NCBI GenBank assembly: GCA_027532825.1
Contig: JAPZTL010000009.1
Coordinates: forward strand, 124,001-188,000
Direction: 5' to 3'
DNA: 64,000 nt
From: Silanimonas sp021297925
GTDB lineage: Bacteria > Pseudomonadota > Gammaproteobacteria > Xanthomonadales > Xanthomonadaceae
A model generated the notes under the pieces. It was given only the letters and a program-made list of their open reading frames with translations. It had not been told where the DNA came from and made no database searches. The position numbers were made by a program, and so were the translations under genes. Shown in pieces: positions 1-8,117 of this stretch; position 1 is the first letter of the stretch, and every line of letters begins with the position of its first letter.

Positions 1-2013
1 ACAGCTCCATCCCGGCGCGCCGGCGAGGTCGAAGCTCGGGGCCGGCGTCGCGGGCGTGCTGGTGCGGAAGCCCGGCAGCGGGTCGGTGATGACGATGCCG
101 GTCGTCGCGTTGGCACCGTTGTTCGTCACCGTCAGCGTGTAGGTGACGCTGGATTCGCTGGTCGACACGACCTTGTCGCCGCCGACCGGCGTGGAGGTGA
201 CCTTCGCGAGGGCGAGATCAGCGCTCTGCGTGGTGGCCGTGGTGCCACTGCCCGGGCCGGTGCAGTCATTGCTGGTGTTCGGGTCGAGGTCCGGGCCCGG
301 CGTCACCGGCTCGGCGCTGCCGCCGCTGCCGCCGACGCAGGCGGTGTTGATGATGTCGGTGTCCGCGGCGACGGCTTCGGTGGTGATCACCAGCGCGTTG
401 CCGCCATCGAGCGTGGTGCCCACGCCGACCGGGTACGTGCCGGTGTAGGTGCAGGTCACGACCTGGGGCGCGCCGGCGGCGGCGCAGCTCCAAGGGCCGC
501 TGGACGAGACGAAGGTCTCGCTGGCCTCGAGTTCGTCGGTGACCACCAGGTTCGAGCTGACCACTTGGGGGCCATTGTTGCGAACGACGATGGTCGAAGC
601 GATGCGCGATGCGGCGCCAGCACCGATCGCGACAAGGTTTCGATCGCGTGTCTTGCCCGTGATCTGCAGGTCGGCGCCGTCCGGCAGCACCGTCAGGTTC
701 ACGCTGCCACTGTTGTTCGAGGTACTCGGGTCGGGTGTTGCCGAAGTGATCGACCCGGTATTGGTGAACACCTGGCCGTTGCCGGGCACGCCCGTGGCCG
801 TCGTCGCGGTGAACACGATGTTGTCGGTGGTGCCGACCGGCACGCTGGCCCGCGTGCAGTCGAGTTGGCTGTTGCCCGCGCCGGAGAACGCGCAGGCCCA
901 GTTGGGGCTGGAGGTGATGGCGACGCCGCTGAAGCCGGCAGGCAGCGTGTCGCTAACCACCGCCGAGCTGAGCACGCTCGGGCCGGCATTGCGCGGCCTC
1001 AGGGTGAAGGTGACGGTGCTCCCTTCCACGACCGGCGTTGCCGAGACCAGCTTGGTGATGCTCGCGTCCGCACCGGGATTCACCGTGGTGTTCGCGATGG
1101 CCGTGTTGTTGTTCGGATCGAAGTCGGGCGTGGCGCTGCCGCCGGTGGTGTCGACCACGGCGCTGTTGGCCACGTTGCCGGAACCCACGTTGACGGTGGC
1201 CTGGTAGGTGAACGACGCCGAGGCGCCGTTGGCGAGCGTTGCGGCACGGGCGGCCGTCAGCACGCCGCCGCTGTGCGAGAAGGTCCAGCCGGCGCCATTG
1301 GCGCTGCCGGCCACGTAACTGGTGGAGCTCGACAGCGTGTCGCGCACTCGGACACCAGCGGCGTCATTCGGCCCGGCATTGGTGACCATCACCGTGTAAC
1401 TGATACGTTCGCCACCATTCACTGGATCAGGACTGTCCGTCTTGGTGATGGACAGATCGGCGCCGGTGGTGACGGTCGTGGCTTGAGAGCTGTTGTTGTT
1501 CGCAATGTTGGTATCGGTGCCGAAGAACGCTTCGCCGCCGGCGAGCGGGAGGGGCGAGGCCGGCGGCGAACCCACACCGATGGCGCCGCGCAAGGTGACC
1601 GTGCCGGCCGCAGTGGCCTGGAAACGCAATTGGAAGTCCACCGGACTGCCCGGCGTCGGTGCGGCGAGGGTGCCCACCAGTGTGCCGTGGGTGCAGACCA
1701 CCTGGGCGGGCGGACCGGCGCGCAGGCTGCAGTTGCCCGGCAGGGAGACCGGTGTCGTGCCCGCGGGCACGTCGAACACGGTCTGCACGTTGCCGATGCT
1801 GTCCGCCGCGCTGTTCTCGATCCGCACGTCGTAGACGATCGTGCCGCCGGCCGGTGTCGGGTCCGAGCCGGACGGGGCCGGGCTCTGGTCATCGCGGATG
1901 AAAGCAAACTGCAGGTCGTAGGCGGCTGCAACGGGAGCCGATGCCAGTGCGAGAAAAACGAGGGCGCGCAGAGCTGCCACGCGGCCGCGGGGTACCACAA
2001 TGGGGAGAGGCAT
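1..2013 (-). CDS. Secreted DUF11-repeat surface protein, 3' end outside window
   Basis: This is an open frame of 671 codons with no stop, running off the left edge, so the C-terminus is missing. The N-terminus has a clear signal peptide (hydrophobic VAALRALVFLALA, cleavage near APVAAA, residue 31). The rest is made of repeats of about 130 residues beginning near residues 32, 184, 313, 445 and 598. Each starts with an AD-L-I-K-like strand and carries motifs such as YTVMVTNAGPND, typical of DUF11 (conserved repeat domain) immunoglobulin-like folds. Such repeats form extracellular stalks or adhesin-like proteins; no catalytic domain is visible. The ATG at 2013 is followed directly by the signal peptide. 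Several long plus-strand frames over this region are antisense artefacts. The substrate or role is unknown, and the missing C-terminus would tell whether it is anchored. Confidence 0.85.
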   Translation of the reverse strand, partial: MPLPIVVPRGRVAALRALVFLALASAPVAAAYDLQFAFIRDDQSPAPSGSDPTPAGGTIVYDVRIENSAADSIGNVQTVFDVPAGTTPVSLPGNCSLRAGPPAQVVCTHGTLVGTLAAPTPGSPVDFQLRFQATAAGTVTLRGAIGVGSPPASPLPLAGGEAFFGTDTNIANNNSSQATTVTTGADLSITKTDSPDPVNGGERISYTVMVTNAGPNDAAGVRVRDTLSSSTSYVAGSANGAGWTFSHSGGVLTAARAATLANGASASFTYQATVNVGSGNVANSAVVDTTGGSATPDFDPNNNTAIANTTVNPGADASITKLVSATPVVEGSTVTFTLRPRNAGPSVLSSAVVSDTLPAGFSGVAITSSPNWACAFSGAGNSQLDCTRASVPVGTTDNIVFTATTATGVPGNGQVFTNTGSITSATPDPSTSNNSGSVNLTVLPDGADLQITGKTRDRNLVAIGAGAASRIASTIVVRNNGPQVVSSNLVVTDELEASETFVSSSGPWSCAAAGAPQVVTCTYTGTYPVGVGTTLDGGNALVITTEAVAADTDIINTACVGGSGGSAEPVTPGPDLDPNTSNDCTGPGSGTTATTQSADLALAKVTSTPVGGDKVVSTSESSVTYTLTVTNNGANATTGIVITDPLPGFRTSTPATPAPSFDLAGAPGWSC

Positions 2014-2099
2014 TGGACGTCCAGAAGAAGCCGCAGCAGCGCCAGACCATACAGTCCCGACGGCGAGAGGCGATAACAATACCTGTCAAACCCACATCG

Positions 2100-2128
2100 T
2101 TGACCAGTCACGCCCCCCCCCGGATACT
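2100..2128 (+). promoter_or_regulatory. Candidate sigma70 promoter for the 2156 gene
   Basis: TTGACC (2100-2105, 5 of 6 to the -35 consensus) is separated by 17 bases from GATACT (2123-2128, 4 of 6 to the -10). The start of transcription would be near 2135, about 20 bases before the ATG at 2156. The spacer is C-rich, which is unusual. Confidence 0.4.
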
Positions 2129-2155
2129 CCTGCGGCGCATTCGACCGGACCCGCC

Positions 2156-2761
2156 ATGACCCGAATCGCCCTGCTCGGCCTCGACGCCCCCGCCCTCCGC
2201 GACGCGAGGCGGTCACTGGTCGCCGTCGGCGCGAGCGAAGCGGCGCTCTCGGACGCCGACATGGTCCTCATCGACCTCGACTCCCCGGCGGGCCAGCTCT
2301 CGTGGCTCCGCTGGCCCTCGTCCGACCCCCGCCCCGTTCTGGGAATGACGTCCGCGATCCGGGCGACCACGCCGTACCGGCTGCCGCCGGGCCCGCCGCC
2401 GGAGGCCTTGGCCGGGATCCTCGAGGGACTCGGGAAGGACACGACCCGGGTGATCGTCTCGGCGGCGCCCCCCCCCGCGGCGCCGGTCGCCCCCGCAGTG
2501 CCCGAAAGCCCCCGCGCGGCCGACCGGGCGGAGGCCGCGGACGACATCCGCGTGGCCCTGCTCCGCTGGCCCGGCCTCGCGGCCGGCCGGCTGGACGCCT
2601 TCCGGGTGGCCACCACCCTCGCCCGCGGCGCCGACTCCGCCGAGGGCCTCGCCCGGCGCAGCGGCGTGGCCCGTCCGGTGGTCGATGCCCTGCTGGCCGA
2701 AGGCGTGGCCGACGGCTGGGTCGGGCAGGCGCTACCGGAACCCGGAACCCGCCACGGCTGA
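2156..2761 (+). CDS. Conserved-looking hypothetical protein, 201 aa
   Basis: I do not recognise a family with confidence. The first 60 residues (MTRIALLGLDAPALRDARRS, then a DADMVLIDLDSP stretch) look like a receiver or Rossmann-like alpha/beta segment, but phosphorylation-site context cannot be proven. A proline/alanine-rich linker lies at about residues 105-125. The C-terminal part (about 130-190) is helical and resembles a small winged-helix or marR-like fold (SAEGLARRSGVARPVVDALL). No signal peptide or membrane segment is visible. The chosen ATG follows a good promoter-like sequence and matches the point where codon use becomes GC3-rich. It lies upstream of dxs on the same strand with a gap of about 80 bases, so the two may be co-transcribed. 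Confidence 0.6.
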   Translation: MTRIALLGLDAPALRDARRSLVAVGASEAALSDADMVLIDLDSPAGQLSWLRWPSSDPRPVLGMTSAIRATTPYRLPPGPPPEALAGILEGLGKDTTRVIVSAAPPPAAPVAPAVPESPRAADRAEAADDIRVALLRWPGLAAGRLDAFRVATTLARGADSAEGLARRSGVARPVVDALLAEGVADGWVGQALPEPGTRHG

Positions 2762-2839
2762 ACCGCGGCGGGCGGCTTGCTTGCCCGCCCCGCCCCCCCG
2801 GGCGGACAATTCGCGACCGAATTGTTGCCGATGCCTGCG

Positions 2840-4741
2840 ATGGACCCCCAGCGCTACCCGCGCCTTTCCCGAATCGCCCTGCCCGCCGACCTGCGCCAGT
2901 TCCCCGAATCGGAACTGGCGGCCGTTGCCGACGAACTCCGGGCGTACCTCATCGAGTCGGTCGGCCAAAGCGGCGGGCACTTCGGCGCCGGGCTGGGCGT
3001 CATCGAACTGACCGTCGCCCTGCACTGGCTCTACGACACCCCGACCGACCGCCTGGTCTGGGACGTCGGCCACCAGTGCTACCCGCACAAGATCCTGACC
3101 GGCCGCGGCGAGCGCATCACCACGGTGAAGAAGAAGGGCGGCGTGGCGCCGTTCCCGAAGCGCGGCGAGAGCGAGTACGACACCTTCGGCGTCGGCCACA
3201 GCAGCACCAGCATCTCGGCGGCGCTGGGCATGGCCACGGCGCTTCGGCAGGCGGGCGACCCCCGCCGCGTGGTGGCGGTGATCGGTGACGGGGCGATGAC
3301 CGCCGGGATGGCCTACGAGGCCCTGAACCACGCCGGTGGCATGGACCCGGAGCCGGACGTGCTGGTCATCCTCAACGACAACCGCATGTCGATCTCCGAG
3401 AACGTCGGCGGCCTGACCAAGATGCTCGGCAAGCTGATGGCCTCGAACACGCTCAACGCGGTGCGCGAGGGCGGCAAGAAGATCCTCGGCGACAAGCGGA
3501 CCAGCCCGGCCGCCCGCTTCATGAAGCGCTGGGAAGAACACGCCAAGGGGATGTTCGTGCCCTCGACGCTGTTCGAGGAGATGGGCTTCCACTACACCGG
3601 CCCGATCGACGGCCACGACCTGCCGGCCCTGCTGCAGGCCATGAAGGCGGTGAAGGGCCGCAAGGGCCCGCAGCTGCTGCACGTCATCACCACCAAGGGC
3701 AAGGGCTACGAGCTCGCGGAAGGCGACCAGATCGGCTACCACGCCGTCTCGCCGTTCGATCCGGGCTTGGGCGTGGTGGCCAAGGGCGGGCCAAAGAAGC
3801 CCACCTTCACCGACGTGTTCTCCGACTGGCTCTGCGACGCCGCGGCCGTCGAGACCCGCCTGATGGGCATCACGCCGGCGATGCGCGAAGGCTCGGGCCT
3901 GGTGCGCTTCAGCAAGGAGTACCCGGAACGCTACTTCGACACCGCGATCGCCGAGCAGCACGCGGTCACGCTGGCCGCCGGCATGGCTTGCGAGGGTGCG
4001 AAGCCGGTGGTGGCGATCTACTCGACCTTCCTGCAGCGGGGCTACGACCAGTTGGTGCACGACGTCGCGATCCAAGACTTGGACGTACTGTTCGCGATCG
4101 ACCGCGGCGGCGTCGTTGGCCCGGACGGCGCCACGCATGCCGGCAACCTCGACCTGTCCTTCCTGCGCTGCGTGCCGAACATGGTGGTCATGGCGCCGGC
4201 CGACGAGGCCGAGTGCCGCGCCATGCTCACCACGGGCCTGCGCCACGACGGGCCCGCGGCCGTGCGCTATCCGCGCGGCACCGGCCCCGGCGTCGCCGTG
4301 CCGGCCACGCTGGACACGCTGCCGATCGGCAAGGCCGAGCTGCGCCGCCGCGGCCGCCACGTCGCGCTGCTCGCCTTCGGCGCCATGGTGCCGTTGGCCG
4401 AGCAGGTGGGCGCCGAGCTCGGCCTGACCGTCGTGAACATGCGCTTCGTGAAGCCGCTGGACAGCGAACTGCTGCTCGACCTCGCCGCCAGCCACGAGGG
4501 CTTCGTCACGCTCGAGGACAACGTGGTGATGGGCGGAGCCGGCTCGGCGGTGCTCGAGCTGCTCGCCGAGTCCGGGCTGGCCAAGCCGACCCTGATGCTG
4601 GGCCTCCCCGACCGCTTCCAGGACCACGCCAGCCGCGAGGAAGTGCTGGCCGAGGCGGGCCTCGACGCAGCCGCGGTGCGCGCCGCCGTGCTGAAACGCT
4701 GGCCGTCGCTGCTGACGCCCGGCCTCAAGGCCGCCGGCTGA
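2840..4741 (+). CDS. dxs: 1-deoxy-D-xylulose-5-phosphate synthase
   Basis: This enzyme condenses pyruvate and glyceraldehyde 3-phosphate to DXP, the first step of the MEP isoprenoid pathway and a source for thiamine and pyridoxal. It has 633 residues, the usual length. The thiamine-diphosphate binding motif GDGAMTAGM with a following NDN (LNDNRMSIS), the N-terminal VWDVGHQCYPHKILTGR block and the transketolase pyrimidine-binding block (AEQHAVTLAAGMA, then STFLQRGYDQ) are all present. The C-terminal transketolase domain ends in a DRFQDHASREE block. The start at 2840 gives MDPQRYPRLSRI, matching the usual N-terminus of xanthomonad Dxs; an ATG at 2831 would add three residues. No strong ribosome-binding site is seen for either. 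It converges with prmC after a 12-base gap. Confidence 0.96.
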   Translation: MDPQRYPRLSRIALPADLRQFPESELAAVADELRAYLIESVGQSGGHFGAGLGVIELTVALHWLYDTPTDRLVWDVGHQCYPHKILTGRGERITTVKKKGGVAPFPKRGESEYDTFGVGHSSTSISAALGMATALRQAGDPRRVVAVIGDGAMTAGMAYEALNHAGGMDPEPDVLVILNDNRMSISENVGGLTKMLGKLMASNTLNAVREGGKKILGDKRTSPAARFMKRWEEHAKGMFVPSTLFEEMGFHYTGPIDGHDLPALLQAMKAVKGRKGPQLLHVITTKGKGYELAEGDQIGYHAVSPFDPGLGVVAKGGPKKPTFTDVFSDWLCDAAAVETRLMGITPAMREGSGLVRFSKEYPERYFDTAIAEQHAVTLAAGMACEGAKPVVAIYSTFLQRGYDQLVHDVAIQDLDVLFAIDRGGVVGPDGATHAGNLDLSFLRCVPNMVVMAPADEAECRAMLTTGLRHDGPAAVRYPRGTGPGVAVPATLDTLPIGKAELRRRGRHVALLAFGAMVPLAEQVGAELGLTVVNMRFVKPLDSELLLDLAASHEGFVTLEDNVVMGGAGSAVLELLAESGLAKPTLMLGLPDRFQDHASREEVLAEAGLDAAAVRAAVLKRWPSLLTPGLKAAG

Positions 4742-4746
4742 GCGTC

Positions 4747-4763
4747 GCCCGGCTCAGCCGGGC
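4747..4763. terminator. GC-only hairpin between convergent dxs and prmC
   Basis: GCCCGGCT (4747-4754), a one-base loop, and AGCCGGGC (4756-4763) form a near-perfect palindrome between the two convergent stop codons. It could act for both strands, but there is no T-run on either side, so an intrinsic terminator role is uncertain. Confidence 0.3.
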
Positions 4764-5587
4764 CATCGCCCCAGCGTGATCCGCTCGCGGTCCTCGAGGT
4801 CGCACGCGGTGGCCACGTCGACGAAGCCGGCGGCCGCGAAGAGGGCGCGGACCGCTTCGCCCTGCCGCCACCCGTGCTCGACGAGCAGCATGCCGCCTGG
4901 CAAGAGATGCGCCGGGGCCGCGACGGCGATCCGGCGGAGGTCGTCGAGGCCGTCCGTCCCGCTGGCCAACGCGGTCCGGGGCTCGAAGCGCAGGTCGCCC
5001 TGCCCGAGGTGCGGGTCGCCGTCCTCGATGTACGGCGGGTTGCTGGCCACGAGGTCGAAGCGCTCGCCCGCCACCGGGTCGAACCAGTCGCCCTCGCGCA
5101 CATGGACGCGCGCCGACAGGCCCAAGGCCTCGGCATTCCGTCGCGCGACGGCGGCCGCCCCGGCGATGCGCTCCACCGCCACGACGCGGGCCTTCGGACG
5201 TTCGGCGGCCAACGCCAGCGCGATGGCCCCGGTGCCGGTGCCAAGGTCGAGCAGGCGCAGGGCGCGGTCGACGGGCAGGTGCTCGAGCGCGAGTTCAACC
5301 AGCCGCTCGGTCTCCGGTCGCGGGATCAGCGTGTCCGGCGAGACCCGCAGGTCGAAGCGCCAGAAGCCGCGCCGGCCCGTGAGGTAGGCGACCGGCTCGC
5401 CCGCGAGGCGCCGATCGACGAGGGCCTCGAAGCGGTCGCGCACCGCCGCGTCGACGGGATCGTCCCCGTGCGCCCACAGCCAGGCGGGCGGCCGGTCGAG
5501 CACGTGCGCGAGGAGGAGGCCGGCCTCGGCGCGGCCCTCGTCGCCGAGGCGGCGGGCGGCGTCGCGCAGCAGATCGGCAAGACGCAT
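4754..5587 (-). CDS. prmC: Peptide chain release factor N5-glutamine methyltransferase
   Basis: PrmC (HemK) methylates the glutamine of the GGQ motif in release factors RF1 and RF2 using S-adenosylmethionine. The 277-residue protein has an N-terminal helical domain (with the GEPVAYLTGRRGFW block), the SAM-binding motif LLDLGTGTGAIALALA and the substrate-binding NPPY signature (SNPPYIEDGDPH), which is diagnostic of N5-glutamine methyltransferases. The ATG at 5587 gives MRLADLLRDAA and has GGAG about eight bases upstream; a longer reading to 5644 lacks homology-like sequence. It stands alone, pointing away from ahpF. Confidence 0.95.
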   Translation of the reverse strand: MRLADLLRDAARRLGDEGRAEAGLLLAHVLDRPPAWLWAHGDDPVDAAVRDRFEALVDRRLAGEPVAYLTGRRGFWRFDLRVSPDTLIPRPETERLVELALEHLPVDRALRLLDLGTGTGAIALALAAERPKARVVAVERIAGAAAVARRNAEALGLSARVHVREGDWFDPVAGERFDLVASNPPYIEDGDPHLGQGDLRFEPRTALASGTDGLDDLRRIAVAAPAHLLPGGMLLVEHGWRQGEAVRALFAAAGFVDVATACDLEDRERITLGRWPG

Positions 5588-5657
5588 CGGAGACTCCGGA
5601 AACGGAGGGGCCGCGTGCGTGCACGCGGCCCCAGGGTACCCCATCGTAACGCCCGGC

Positions 5658-7244
5658 TCAGGCCGCGGCGGCTTCAGGCGCCGCGACCGGCGCCCCGTGG
5701 CGGATCAGGTGGTCGAAGGCCGAGAGCGCGGCGGTCGAGCCACCGCCCATCGCCACCACGATTTGCTTGTAGGGCTCGATGGTCGCGTCGCCGGCGGCAA
5801 AGACGCCCGGCAGCGAGGTGTGGCCCTTGTCGTCGATGACGATCTCGCCGCGCGGCGTCAGCTCGATCGTGCCCTTCAGCCACTCCGTGTTCGGCAGCAG
5901 GCCGATCTGCACGAACACGCCTTCGAGCGCGATGCGCTTCGATTCGCCGGTGCCGCGGTTGGTGTACACGAGGCCGTCCACGCGCTGGCCGTCGCCGGTC
6001 ACCTCGGTGGTCTGGGCGTTCGTGACCACCACGACGTTCGGCAGCGAGCGCAGCTTGCGCTGCAGCACCTCGTCGGCGCGCAGCTTGGTGTCGAACTCGA
6101 GCAGGGTCACGTGCGCGACGATCCCGGCGAGGTCGATGGCCGCCTCGACGCCGGAGTTGCCGCCGCCGATCACCGCGACGCGCTTGCCCTTGAACAGCGG
6201 ACCGTCGCAGTGCGGGCAGAAGGCCACGCCCTTGTTGCGGTACTGGTCCTCGCCCGGCACGTTCATCGTGCGCCAACGGGCGCCGGTGGCGAGGATCACG
6301 GTCTTCGACTTCAGCGAGGCGCCGTTGGCAAGCTTGACCTCGACGAGGCCGTCGGCGCCGGCCGGCACCAGTGCCTCGGCGCGCTGCAGGTTCATCAGGT
6401 CGACGCCGTTGGCGCGCACGTTGCGCTCCAGCTCGGCGGCAAGCTTCGGGCCTTCCGTCTCCATCACGGCGACGAGGTTCTCGATGCCCATCGTATCCAT
6501 CACCTGCCCGCCGAAACGCTCGGCGGCGATGCCGGTGCGGATGCCCTTGCGCGCGGCGTAGATGGCGGCCGCCGCACCCGCCGGGCCGCCGCCGACAATC
6601 AGCACGTCGAAGGGCGCTTTCGCCTTGATGGCCTCGGCCGCACGCGCCTCGGCGCCGGTGTCGAGCTTGGCGACGATCTGAGCCAGCTCCATGCGGCCCG
6701 AGCCGAAGGGCTGGCCGTTGAGGAACACCGCCGGCACGGCCATCACCTCGCGCGCCTCGACTTCTGCCTGGAACAGCGCGCCGTCGATCGCCGTGTGGGT
6801 GATGCGCGGGTTCAGCACCGCCATCAGGTTCAGGGCCTGCACCACGTCCGGGCAGTTGCCGCAGGACAGCGAGAAGTAGCTTTCGAAGTGGAATTCGCCG
6901 TCGAGGCCAATCACCGCGTCGATCAGGGCCTGCTCGACCTTCGGCGGGTAGCCGCTGACCTGCAGCAGCGCCAGCACCAGCGAGGTGAACTCGTGGCCGA
7001 GCGGGATACCGGCGAAGCGCACCGCCACGGACGCGTCGTCGGCGCGCTGGATGGCGAACGAGGGCGTGCGGGTGTCGGCGGCTTCGCGCAGCGAGATCTT
7101 CGGGGACAGCGAAGCAACGGTGTCGAGCAGCGCGCGCAGTTCGGCGGACGACTCGCCGCCGTCGAACGAGGCGACCAGTTCGATCGGGGCGACCAGGCGC
7201 TCGAGATAGGCCGCGAGCTGGGTCTTCAGGGCGTCATCCAACAT
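5658..7244 (-). CDS. ahpF: Alkyl hydroperoxide reductase subunit F
   Basis: AhpF is the FAD-dependent NADH:peroxiredoxin oxidoreductase that recycles AhpC. The 529-residue protein has the expected layout: an N-terminal tandem thioredoxin-like domain with an active CxxC (C128 and C131), an FAD-binding GGGPAG at 218-223, the thioredoxin-reductase-type CPHC pair (C343 and C346), an NAD(P)-binding GGGNSG at 360-365, and the C-terminal FAD motif GVFAAGDAT. The ATG at 7244 has GGAG at the right spacing. It lies 100 bases downstream of ahpC on the same strand, with a strong hairpin in the gap, and is probably co-transcribed with it from the OxyR-controlled region near 8050. Confidence 0.97.
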   Translation of the reverse strand: MLDDALKTQLAAYLERLVAPIELVASFDGGESSAELRALLDTVASLSPKISLREAADTRTPSFAIQRADDASVAVRFAGIPLGHEFTSLVLALLQVSGYPPKVEQALIDAVIGLDGEFHFESYFSLSCGNCPDVVQALNLMAVLNPRITHTAIDGALFQAEVEAREVMAVPAVFLNGQPFGSGRMELAQIVAKLDTGAEARAAEAIKAKAPFDVLIVGGGPAGAAAAIYAARKGIRTGIAAERFGGQVMDTMGIENLVAVMETEGPKLAAELERNVRANGVDLMNLQRAEALVPAGADGLVEVKLANGASLKSKTVILATGARWRTMNVPGEDQYRNKGVAFCPHCDGPLFKGKRVAVIGGGNSGVEAAIDLAGIVAHVTLLEFDTKLRADEVLQRKLRSLPNVVVVTNAQTTEVTGDGQRVDGLVYTNRGTGESKRIALEGVFVQIGLLPNTEWLKGTIELTPRGEIVIDDKGHTSLPGVFAAGDATIEPYKQIVVAMGGGSTAALSAFDHLIRHGAPVAAPEAAAA

Positions 7245-7299
7245 GGTGGACTCCAATTTTCAGGTGTTTGCCGAAACCGCGCGGCGCGGCTTGGGCAAG

Positions 7300-7334
7300 C
7301 ACCCGGGCCGCCGCGTGGACGCGGCGACCGGGTG
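7300..7334 (-). other. Long hairpin between ahpC and ahpF
   Basis: CACCCGG (7300-7306) pairs with CCGGGTG (7328-7334), and an inner CGCCGCG pairs with CGCGGCG around a TGGA loop. The combined stem is 14 base pairs with a small bulge. No T-run follows on the minus strand, so a transcript-stabilising or partial termination role that raises AhpC over AhpF is more likely than full termination. Function is inferred from position. Confidence 0.4.
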
Positions 7335-7344
7335 GCGTGGCGGC

Positions 7345-7908
7345 TTAGATCTTGCCGACGAGGTCCAGCGAGGGAGCGATCGTCTTGGCGCCGTCGTTCC
7401 ACTTGGCCGGGCAGACCTGGCCCGGGTTCTTGGCGACGAACTGCGCGGCCTTCAGCTTGCGCAGGGTCTCCTTCATGTCACGCGCGATGGCGTTGTCGTG
7501 GATCTCGGCGGTCTTGATGACGCCTTCCGGGTTGATGACGAAGGTGCCGCGCAGGGCGAGGCCCTCTTCCTCGATGTGCACGCCGAAGGCGCGGGTCAGC
7601 GTGTGGGTCGGGTCGCCGACCAGCGGGAACTTGGCCTTGCCGACGGCCGGCGAGGTTTCGTGCCACACCTTGTGCGAGAAGTGCGTGTCGGTCGTGACGA
7701 TGTAGACCTCGGCGCCCAGCTTCTGGAACTCGGCGTAGTTCTCGGCCGCGTCCTCGACTTCGGTCGGGCAGTTGAAGGTGAAGGCGGCCGGCATGAACAC
7801 CAGCACCGACCACTCGCCCTTGAAGCTCTCTTCCGTCACCGGCACGAACTTGCCGTTGTGGAAGGCGGTGGTCTTGAACGTCGGGACGTGCGTATTGATC
7901 AGGGACAT
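7345..7908 (-). CDS. ahpC: Alkyl hydroperoxide reductase subunit C (2-Cys peroxiredoxin)
   Basis: AhpC reduces hydrogen peroxide, organic hydroperoxides and peroxynitrite in the cytoplasm, and is then re-reduced by AhpF. The product has 187 residues, the same as E. coli AhpC. The peroxidatic cysteine is C47 in FTFNCPTE and the resolving cysteine is C166 in GQVCPAKW, so this is a typical 2-Cys enzyme. The ATG at 7908 has a GAGGAA ribosome-binding site. It is the first gene of the ahpC-ahpF pair and is divergent from oxyR, with a 209-base gap holding a candidate OxyR site. Confidence 0.98.
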   Translation of the reverse strand: MSLINTHVPTFKTTAFHNGKFVPVTEESFKGEWSVLVFMPAAFTFNCPTEVEDAAENYAEFQKLGAEVYIVTTDTHFSHKVWHETSPAVGKAKFPLVGDPTHTLTRAFGVHIEEEGLALRGTFVINPEGVIKTAEIHDNAIARDMKETLRKLKAAQFVAKNPGQVCPAKWNDGAKTIAPSLDLVGKI

Positions 7909-8051
7909 CGGGTCGATTCCTCGGGGTGGGTGGATGGGTTGTCGGGGGCCGCACGGTGGGGGCGGCGGCGCGATCGGAGGTGGGGTCGCGCGGACGGGGC
8001 TCAAGGCCCGATCGGGAGACGTAGTCTTGCAGTGCAACAGTCATCCGTGAA

Positions 8052-8088
8052 ATCGATTGATTGCATCACTGCGATAGATATGATGAAT
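8052..8088. promoter_or_regulatory. Candidate OxyR-binding site between ahpC and oxyR
   Basis: The known OxyR pattern is four tetramers spaced by seven bases (ATAG-N7-CTAT-N7-ATAG-N7-CTAT). At 8052, 8063, 8074 and 8085 the sequence reads ATCG, GCAT, ATAG and GAAT, giving 11 of 16 matches in exact register. It lies 30 bases before the oxyR start and about 145 bases before ahpC, in the only AT-rich part of the gap, so it could serve both autoregulation and ahpC activation. Confidence 0.5.
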
Positions 8089-8117
8089 TAAAGCACCTTG
8101 AGGCCCCGCCAACGTCG

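Noticed and set aside
565..2076. Plus-strand frame of about 500 codons opposite the DUF11 gene
   Set aside because: The minus-strand reading gives a signal peptide and regular repeats; the plus-strand reading is Arg/Gly/Asp-rich noise.
2732..4627. Long minus-strand frame opposite dxs
   Set aside because: It has no recognisable domain and mirrors the GC3-rich codon pattern of dxs.
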